DNA of 64,000 nucleotides from Thermoplasmatales archaeon. Lineage in GTDB: Archaea; Thermoplasmatota; Thermoplasmata; Methanomassiliicoccales; Methanomethylophilaceae. Every line of letters starts with the position of its first letter. Position 1 is the stretch's first letter. The notes under the pieces are model-generated. The model was given only the letters and a program-made list of their open reading frames with translations, made no database searches and was not told the origin of the DNA. The position numbers and the translations under genes were made by a program. The DNA lies in NCBI GenBank assembly GCA_012520845.1, contig JAAYNL010000004.1, positions 1 to 64,000 of the forward strand. The letters are read 5' to 3'. Below, one piece after another: positions 58,676 through 64,000 of this stretch.

Positions 58676-60183
58676 TGAAACTGAAAGTGAAAATCTACGA
58701 CGTAGACTCTCCTGAACCGTCGGTCGTCATGAACGACGGGGACTGCCTAGAGTTGGGCGTGAAGGAGATGGACCGCGTCCGCGTGACCGGCGACAAGAGC
58801 ATGATAGTGCTCGTCAGCAGATCCTCCACCGCGGTCGGGAAGGGCGAGATCCTGATACCCAAGGCCGTCCAGTCCAAAATAGTGATCAAGGACGGCGACA
58901 CCGTCGACGTCGCCCATTCCCCCAGGCCGGAATCCGTCAGGGTCATCAGGAAGAAAATGGACGGCAAGACCCTTTCCAAGGAGGAAATCTACGAGGTGGT
59001 GAACGACATCGCCGACTCCAAGCTGTCCAAGATAGAGGTGTCCGCCTGGCTGACGTCCCTGTACATCAACGGCATGGACGTCACGGAGATATCCAACTTC
59101 ACCCAGGCGATGGTCGACACGGGGGACAGGATCATATTCGACAGGCAGCCCGTGTTCGACTTCCACAGCGTCGGCGGCGCCCCCGGGAACAAGATCACGC
59201 CCATCGTCGTCTCCATCGTGGCCGCCGCCGGGCTCATGATACCGAAGACCTCGTCCAGGGCGATCAGCAGCGCCAGCGGCACGTCCGACTTCGTGGAGAC
59301 GTTCTGCGAGGTGGAGATGGACGCCGCCACCCTCAAGGAGATATCCGAGAGGGTGGGCGGCGTGTTCGCCTGGGGCGGCGCCATGAACATCGCGCCGGTG
59401 GACGACATGGTCATCAAGATAGAGTACCCCCTCGGGATAAACCCCAGGGCGCAAATGCTCGCCTCGATAATGAGCAAGAAGGTCGCAATCGGGGCCACCC
59501 ACCTGCTGGTCGACATACCGACGGGCGCCGGGACCAAGGTGCCGACCCTCGAGGAGGGCAGGGCGTACGTCAGGGACTTCACCCAGCTTGGCCAAATCCT
59601 CGGGATACACGTGGAGTGCGCCCTCACCTACGCCGACCAACCCATCGGCCAGGCCATCGGCCCCAAGGTCGAGGCGAGGGAATGCATCCGCATACTGGAG
59701 GGCCACAAGCACCCGTCCAGCGTCATCGAGAAGGCCTGCGACCTGGCCGGGATGATATTGGAGATGGGCGGCATACCCAACGGGCCGGCCGAGGCCAGGA
59801 GGATACTGGAGTCCGGGGAGGCCCATAAGAAGTTCATGGAAATCGTCGTCGCCCAGAAGGGCAGCCCCGACCTGAAGTCCACCGACCTGGAGCCGGGCGA
59901 GTTCAGGCACGACATAGTCGCCGTGAAATCCGGCTTCGTGCAGGCGGTCAGGAACAAGGACATGGTGCAGATCGCCAGGGCCGCCGGGTCGCCCTCCGAC
60001 AAGGGCGCCGGCATACTGATAATGAAGAAAAAGGGGCAGAGGGTGGAGCGGGGCGACGTGCTCATGGAAATCTACGCCGACAACGCCGCCAAGGGCGAGA
60101 GGGCCAGGGACATGGCGCTCAGGCTGATGCCCATAATCGTCGAGGGTATGGTCATCGAGACTTCCTCGGGCAAGGTGAGGTGA
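58675..60183 (+). CDS. deoA: AMP phosphorylase
   Basis: AMP phosphorylase splits AMP (and CMP, UMP) with phosphate to the base and ribose-1,5-bisphosphate, the first step of the pathway. After an archaeal N-terminal beta domain of about 85 residues come the thymidine-phosphorylase-like motifs: KTLSKEEIYEVVNDI, DFHSVGGAPGNKITPIVV, TSSRAISSASGTSDFVE and DIPTGAGTKVPT. The length of 502 residues is typical. The ATG at 58675 overlaps the RuBisCO stop (TGATG). A methyltransferase gene begins 4 bases after the stop, so it may belong to the same transcript. Confidence 0.95.
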   Translation: MKLKVKIYDVDSPEPSVVMNDGDCLELGVKEMDRVRVTGDKSMIVLVSRSSTAVGKGEILIPKAVQSKIVIKDGDTVDVAHSPRPESVRVIRKKMDGKTLSKEEIYEVVNDIADSKLSKIEVSAWLTSLYINGMDVTEISNFTQAMVDTGDRIIFDRQPVFDFHSVGGAPGNKITPIVVSIVAAAGLMIPKTSSRAISSASGTSDFVETFCEVEMDAATLKEISERVGGVFAWGGAMNIAPVDDMVIKIEYPLGINPRAQMLASIMSKKVAIGATHLLVDIPTGAGTKVPTLEEGRAYVRDFTQLGQILGIHVECALTYADQPIGQAIGPKVEARECIRILEGHKHPSSVIEKACDLAGMILEMGGIPNGPAEARRILESGEAHKKFMEIVVAQKGSPDLKSTDLEPGEFRHDIVAVKSGFVQAVRNKDMVQIARAAGSPSDKGAGILIMKKKGQRVERGDVLMEIYADNAAKGERARDMALRLMPIIVEGMVIETSSGKVR

Positions 60184-60187
60184 GACC

Positions 60188-60967
60188 TTGCTGATAATAA
60201 GCGAAAGCGTCAACGGCCTTTTCAAATCCGTCGGCAGGGCCATCGACGACCGCGATCCCAAACCGATCGTGAAAATCGTCGAGAGGCAGGAAGCCGCCGG
60301 GGCCAACGCTTTCGACGTCAACGTGGGCCCGGGCCGGGGCAAGGATGCCCCGGGCGACATGGCCTGGCTCGTCGGGGCGGTTCAGGGCGCGACCAAACTG
60401 CCGCTGTGCATCGACGCCCCCGACACGGAAACCATGGCCGCCGGGCTCGCCGCGGCCGAGAACCCGACGATCATCAATTCCACCACCGCCGAGCCTGCGA
60501 AGATGGATGCCCTCTTCCCGATGGCCGTGGAGCACGGGTCGGACATAATCTGCCTGACCATGGACGAGAAGGGCGTCCCCAACGACGCGGACAGCAGGGC
60601 GGAGATGGCCATGGTCATGCTGATGACGGCCATGGAGCACGGCATAGGCGCCGAGAGGGTCCTCTTCGACCCGCTGGTGCTGCCGGTCTGCGCCGCCCAG
60701 GACCAGGGGCCGAAGGTAATCGAGGCGATAAGGTCGTTCCAGATACTGAGCAACCCCGCCCCCAGGACGGTGGTCGGCCTGAGCAACATCTCCAACGGCG
60801 CCTCGGGCAGGTCCCTGATAAACAGGACGTTCCTGCCCATGCTGGTCGGCGCCGGGCTGTCCGCCGTCATCCTGGACCCGGACGACGGGGAGCTGATGGA
60901 GACGGTGAAGACCTGCGAGGTCCTGATGGACCGGAAGCTCTACTGCACCGACTATCTGCGCGACTGA
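60188..60967 (+). CDS. Pterin-binding methyltransferase, methyl-tetrahydrofolate:corrinoid type (AcsE/MtrH-like)
   Basis: A 259-residue TIM-barrel of the dihydropteroate-synthase/methyltransferase family: LIISESVNGLFKSVGRAI, the pterin-site segment FDVNVGPG, LCIDAPDTETMAAGL, INSTTAEPAKMD and VGLSNISNGASGRSLINRTF. This wording matches AcsE/MetH-pterin-type enzymes that move methyl between methyl-tetrahydrofolate (or H4MPT) and a corrinoid protein, rather than true folate biosynthesis. The TTG start at 60188 follows a GGTGAGGTGAG ribosome-binding stretch at the end of deoA. It is convergent (7 bases) with an MtaA-like methyltransferase. No corrinoid protein is encoded in the window. Confidence 0.83.
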   Translation: MLIISESVNGLFKSVGRAIDDRDPKPIVKIVERQEAAGANAFDVNVGPGRGKDAPGDMAWLVGAVQGATKLPLCIDAPDTETMAAGLAAAENPTIINSTTAEPAKMDALFPMAVEHGSDIICLTMDEKGVPNDADSRAEMAMVMLMTAMEHGIGAERVLFDPLVLPVCAAQDQGPKVIEAIRSFQILSNPAPRTVVGLSNISNGASGRSLINRTFLPMLVGAGLSAVILDPDDGELMETVKTCEVLMDRKLYCTDYLRD

Positions 60968-60974
60968 CCGCGGC

Positions 60975-62021
60975 TCAGTATCTGCCGTATTTGTCCGCGG
61001 CCTCGAACAGGGCGGTTATGTTCTCCAGGGCGGTGTCCCTCGGGATCTCGCATCCGGTGCAGAGGATGAACTTCCTGTATTCCTTGCAGGCTTCGATGCA
61101 TTCCTTGGATTCCTTGATGACGGCGTCCCTGCTTCCCATCCAGACCGTCTGGACCGGGTCGACGTTGCCCATCATGGTTGTCCGTCCGGCCATCTTCTTG
61201 TACATGGAGCCCAGGTCGACGGCGTGGTCGGCGCTGAAGGCGTCGAGGCCGGCGGCCGCAATCTGGTCGGTCAGCACCTCGGTGTTGCCGCAGATGTGCA
61301 AACCAATGGGCCTGTCGAACTCCTTCCCCCATACCTTGGCCGTGGACCTCAGGGCGGGGACGCAGAATTCCGCGTAGGTCTGGTCGTTGATCAGGTCGCC
61401 GGAGGACGTGGGGTCGGGGACGTTGAAGAAGTCGCCGCCGCAGGCAAGGATTTCCCTGCCGATGGCGTCGAAATACTTCGTGCCCTTTTCCATTACCTTG
61501 GTGGCGACGTCCGGTTCCATGATGATGTCCATCAGGAACGTCTCCACTCCGCGCAGAAAGGCGGCGGTGGTGAAGGGACCCCAGCAAGTCCCGCCGAGTA
61601 TCGCGTCCCCTTTGTAGTTGTCGTAGAGGTGCGCGCTCTTGTCGATCAGTGTGCTCCATAGGGCGGGGCACGCCTTCCTGTCGCTCACGTCGGGCAGGGC
61701 CTTGGCGTCGACGTCCTCGGGCTCGTCGTAATACGCGCCCTTTATGTTGCAGTAGTTGTCGTCGGGCGAGGAGTACTCTATCCCGAGGTCGAAGAACATG
61801 CCGTTGAGTTCCATGCACCCCATCAGGAAATCGGGGTTCACTTTCTTGTCGTATTCCAGCGCGGACTTCGTGGAGGCCTTGGCGTCGAACCTGATGTCCT
61901 TCCACGTGTAGCCCGCCAGTTTGGAAAGCACCATTATGGACATGTCGAACACGGGTATCCTGTCGACGGGTTCGTCGTTGAGCGTGGCTGCGAATCTTTC
62001 CTTGGGCGTCATGGTTTTCAT
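60975..62021 (-). CDS. MtaA/uroporphyrinogen decarboxylase-family methyltransferase
   Basis: 348 residues of the URO-D fold: MTPKERFAATLNDEPVDRIP at the N-terminus, GGTCWGPFTTAAFL, then the zinc-site elements GLHICGN (about 243-249) and CTGCEIP (about 320-326), the H-x-C ... C pattern of MtaA, MtbA and CmuA. These enzymes transfer methyl from a corrinoid protein to coenzyme M or a related acceptor; true URO-Ds lack this zinc site. Which thiol or pterin is used cannot be told. It has its own promoter in an AT-rich leader (62022-62100) containing GTTAC repeats near 62089 and 62103. Confidence 0.82.
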   Translation of the reverse strand: MKTMTPKERFAATLNDEPVDRIPVFDMSIMVLSKLAGYTWKDIRFDAKASTKSALEYDKKVNPDFLMGCMELNGMFFDLGIEYSSPDDNYCNIKGAYYDEPEDVDAKALPDVSDRKACPALWSTLIDKSAHLYDNYKGDAILGGTCWGPFTTAAFLRGVETFLMDIIMEPDVATKVMEKGTKYFDAIGREILACGGDFFNVPDPTSSGDLINDQTYAEFCVPALRSTAKVWGKEFDRPIGLHICGNTEVLTDQIAAAGLDAFSADHAVDLGSMYKKMAGRTTMMGNVDPVQTVWMGSRDAVIKESKECIEACKEYRKFILCTGCEIPRDTALENITALFEAADKYGRY

Positions 62022-62128
62022 CTTTTTTCACATCCTTAACAATCTTAACCGTTGGATATGGAAGATGGTGGGGTCGTATATCTCAGAGTAGTTACATCTA
62101 TGTTACTAATACAAACTTGCCGCACGGT

Positions 62129-63028
62129 TCAGCCCAGCAGACCCGTCGTCTCGAGGAGCGGTCTGACGCCCGAATACCAATAGATGGGCATAACGTGGAT
62201 CCCGGAAACCCCCGCCATGCCCCTGACGGCCTCGATCGTCTCCGCCGCGATCCTCATACCCTCGGCGCTTTCGTCGGCGGCGGACGACATGCGCTCCAAA
62301 ACGCGGTCCGGGACGAACGTGCCGGGCACGCCCTCGGCGATGTGCTTCGCCGCGGCATAGGATTTGAGGGGGATGATCCCGGCGATGACGGATGCCCCGT
62401 CGGTGACGCCCTCCCTTTCGGCGTGCCCGAGCCACCTTTCGAAAAGATCGACGTCGAAGATGGCCTGGGTCTGTATGAACCTGGCCCCGGCGGCGATTTT
62501 TTTGGCCAACCTGATCATGTGCATTTCCGCCGGCTCGCCGAAGGGGTTCGCCGCCGCGCCGAGGAAGAGGTCGGGCGCCTTGGCGAGCCTCTCGCCGCCC
62601 CACAGTTCACCCTTGGCCCGCATCCTGTCGAGCACCATCAGCTCCTGGGTGCTGTCGATGTCGTACACGTTCTTCGCCCCGGGCTGGTTCCCGAAGGATT
62701 GGTGGTCGCCGGACAGGCACAGCACGTTCCTGACGCCCAGGGCGGCGGCGCCGAGGACGTCGGACTGTATGGCCAGCCTGTTCCTGTCCCTGCAGGTAAT
62801 CTGCATTATCGGCTCCATGCCCTCCGACAGGCAGAGGACGCAGCCGGCCAGGCTGGACATCCTGACGGTCGCCGTCTGGTTGTCCGTGACGTTGTACGCG
62901 TCGGCGCAACCCTTCACCATGCGGGCCTTTTTCAGGAAATCCCCCGGGTCCGCGGATTTCGGCGGCCCGATCTCGGCGGTGACGACGAACTCGCCGTCGG
63001 CCAGCTTGCGCTCGAGGATGCCGGGCAT
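62129..63028 (-). CDS. metF: Methylenetetrahydrofolate reductase
   Basis: MetF reduces methylene- to methyl-tetrahydrofolate. The TIM-barrel shows VTAEIGPPKSADPG at the N-terminus, DNQTATVRMSSLAGC, ITCRDRNRLAIQSDVLGA, LCLSGDHQ, and ARFIQTQAIFDVDLFERW, matching MetF and the folate/FAD site. The length of 299 residues is standard. It follows metV with 3 bases between them on the minus strand; MetF-MetV pairs form ferredoxin- or NADH-linked reductases in acetogens and other anaerobes. Archaea using H4MPT would have Mer instead, so this supports tetrahydrofolate use. Confidence 0.93.
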   Translation of the reverse strand: MPGILERKLADGEFVVTAEIGPPKSADPGDFLKKARMVKGCADAYNVTDNQTATVRMSSLAGCVLCLSEGMEPIMQITCRDRNRLAIQSDVLGAAALGVRNVLCLSGDHQSFGNQPGAKNVYDIDSTQELMVLDRMRAKGELWGGERLAKAPDLFLGAAANPFGEPAEMHMIRLAKKIAAGARFIQTQAIFDVDLFERWLGHAEREGVTDGASVIAGIIPLKSYAAAKHIAEGVPGTFVPDRVLERMSSAADESAEGMRIAAETIEAVRGMAGVSGIHVMPIYWYSGVRPLLETTGLLG

Positions 63029-63031
63029 GGG

Positions 63032-63694
63032 TCACCCGACCCGGACGGTCCTCACGCCGCCGCTGTGACTCCTGGACCAGTCCTTGGGCGGGACGAGGCC
63101 CCGGACGTCGTCCAGCCTGCCCCTCCTCTTCAGGGAATCGTAAATCGTGGCCCAGGCGCAGTCGGTCTCCGGGTCGATCTCGCATTTCCCGTCGGTGGTG
63201 CCGCCGCAGGGCCCGTTCTGAAGGGCCTTGGAGCATCTGGCCAACACGCACACCCCGGCGGTGCGGTGGATGGTGCAGTCGCCGCATCCCATGCATTTCT
63301 CCTTGAATATGCCCCTGGCCTCGGGGGCGCCCATGTTGGAGGTGTTGATGGCGGGCACGACGTTCGCCAGGGGGAAATTCTCGGAAAGCATCTGGGCGCC
63401 GACCCCGCACCCGAGGGAAACGACGGCGTCCGATCCGTCGATGAGCTCGGACACCCTCTCCTCGTACTTTCTCTCGCACTGCCTTTTCAGCGTGCGTCCC
63501 TCGAATTCCCAACCGAGACCCAGCGCGTCGGAGTGCTCCCGCAGCTCGTCGATGAGCTCCTTGACCTCGGCCTCGCCGCTGGCGAGGGAGACGGCCATGC
63601 AGGAATCGCACCCGAGCACCAATATCCTGTTGCCGACGGGCTCGCCCAGCAGGGCGATTATTTCCTCGAACGGTTTGCGCGTGCCGACTATCAA
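63032..63694 (-). CDS. metV: MetV-like methylenetetrahydrofolate reductase partner (zinc/iron-sulfur)
   Basis: 220 residues. An N-terminal alpha/beta part (NRILVLGCDSCMAVSLASG, VVSLGCGVGAQML) leads to a dense cysteine region: CMGCGDCTIHRTAGVC, ARCSKALQNGPCGG, then KCE and CAW. This is the MTHFR_C/MetV layout, which supports MetF activity and may carry electrons through metal centres. It precedes metF in the same operon. The start at 63694 is an ATG after a GAAAGGAGGC ribosome-binding site. Confidence 0.88.
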   Translation of the reverse strand: MIVGTRKPFEEIIALLGEPVGNRILVLGCDSCMAVSLASGEAEVKELIDELREHSDALGLGWEFEGRTLKRQCERKYEERVSELIDGSDAVVSLGCGVGAQMLSENFPLANVVPAINTSNMGAPEARGIFKEKCMGCGDCTIHRTAGVCVLARCSKALQNGPCGGTTDGKCEIDPETDCAWATIYDSLKRRGRLDDVRGLVPPKDWSRSHSGGVRTVRVG

Positions 63695-63801
63695 CCAAAA
63701 GCCTCCTTTCCGGCTAGAGGAGAGTCACCGTTAAAAAAGTGTTGGGCCCTCGGCAACCGCCCTCGAAAGATATTTCATCCCCGCGGGACGTGGCGGGCCC
63801 C

Positions 63802-64000
63802 ATGGGGACGTTGTGCTTCACCGTCGATTTCGACAGGGACAGCAACGCCCCGGTCGCCGGGGAGATGCCCGCGCGCTCCATGTCCGGGGGGCGGATCGTT
63901 TCCCCGCGCTTTTCCGCTTCCGCCGAGGGCGCCGCCGTGTTGGTCGAAATGCTCGACGGCCTCGGCATCCCGGGAACGTTCTTTTCCGAGGCTGAGACGT
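63802..64000 (+). CDS. Polysaccharide deacetylase-like protein, N-terminal part (cut by window end)
   Basis: The first 66 residues are visible. LCFTVDFDRDSNAP resembles the metal-binding N-terminal strand of NodB-type deacetylases, and LVEMLDGLGIPGTFFSEAET matches their next helix-strand (x-G-I-x-x-T-F-F). These enzymes remove acetyl or formyl groups from sugars or other amides. The gene is open at the window edge. It is divergent from metV; a GATATTTC element at about 63767-63774 lies some 30 bases before the ATG. Confidence 0.65.
   Translation, partial: MGTLCFTVDFDRDSNAPVAGEMPARSMSGGRIVSPRFSASAEGAAVLVEMLDGLGIPGTFFSEAET

Noticed and set aside
58747-60360. 537-codon minus-strand frame opposite AMP phosphorylase.
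   Set aside because: Same reason: the sense strand has complete enzyme motifs and operon structure, the antisense product has none.
1-64000. CRISPR arrays, insertion sequences, transposases or replication origins.
   Set aside because: No regularly spaced repeats with unique spacers, no transposase motifs and no Orc1/Cdc6 gene or origin-type repeats were found; the only tandem repeats are the 54-base iteron block at 38561 and the AT repeats at 27846.

Overview
The window is a GC-rich archaeal chromosome segment. Archaeal markers are GatD/GatE, a thermosome subunit, PCNA, transcription factor S, ribosomal protein S17e, a Taw2-like tRNA-modifying enzyme, RqcH, an AglB-like glycosyltransferase fragment and many apparently leaderless genes about 20-30 bases below a TATA-like element. 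Form III RuBisCO with its two partner enzymes, Ni-hydrogenase maturation genes, HdrB/HdrC-like proteins, an FmdE-like protein and a folate/corrinoid C1 cluster suggest a methanogen-related euryarchaeon of the Thermoplasmata side, most likely Methanomassiliicoccales. That placement is inference; no mcr or pyl gene lies in the window.

Layout. 0-6.3 kb: the 3' part of an AglB-like surface protein, a second anchored surface protein with InlB-type repeats, and a translin-family protein. 6.3-7.2 kb: two zinc-ribbon membrane paralogs (a third is at 23 kb). 7.2-15.3 kb: hypB-purD-truA, a HerA-like ATPase, gatD-gatE and a HemK/Mtq2-type methyltransferase. 15.4-17.2 kb: an accessory AAA ATPase with a perfect upstream palindrome. 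17.2-26.4 kb: housekeeping genes (MBL hydrolase, HVO_0476-like protein, SerB-like phosphatase, TraB, ThyX, S17e, RqcH, DUF1015, nitroreductase, HypE) and three tRNAs. 26.4-28.2 kb: an AT-rich island just beyond a tRNA-Arg, holding a cysteine-rich secreted protein and a small membrane protein. 28.3-31.7 kb: apt, a DUF368 transporter, membrane proteins and a GNAT enzyme. 31.8-37.1 kb: the chaperone block thermosome, grpE, dnaK, dnaJ. 37.2-42.3 kb: an AlbA_2-domain regulator with iterons, tRNA-Ser, purH, an FmdE-like protein and a RelE/antitoxin pair. 42.4-54.5 kb: hdrC-hdrB, nadC, a beta-CASP nuclease, TFS, PCNA, a split transketolase with transaldolase, a GGR-family oxidoreductase, Taw2, an unknown Cys-cluster protein and an RNase III. 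54.8-56.5 kb: a DUF4143 ATPase with two operator-like palindromes. 56.5-60.2 kb: the complete AMP pathway (R15P isomerase, RuBisCO, AMP phosphorylase). 60.2-63.7 kb: a C1 cluster (pterin-dependent methyltransferase, MtaA-like methyltransferase, MetF, MetV). The window ends inside a polysaccharide deacetylase-like gene.

How the parts fit. AMP phosphorylase, R15P isomerase and RuBisCO turn nucleoside monophosphates plus phosphate and CO2 into 3-phosphoglycerate; purD, purH, apt and the non-oxidative pentose-phosphate enzymes sit on the same purine/ribose network. MetF/MetV with the two methyltransferases could move a methyl group between folate, a corrinoid protein and a thiol. Several lower-GC accessory genes each have their own AT-rich palindromes or iterons, which suggests acquired, self-regulated modules. 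All functional statements rest on sequence motifs read by eye; no database search was run.
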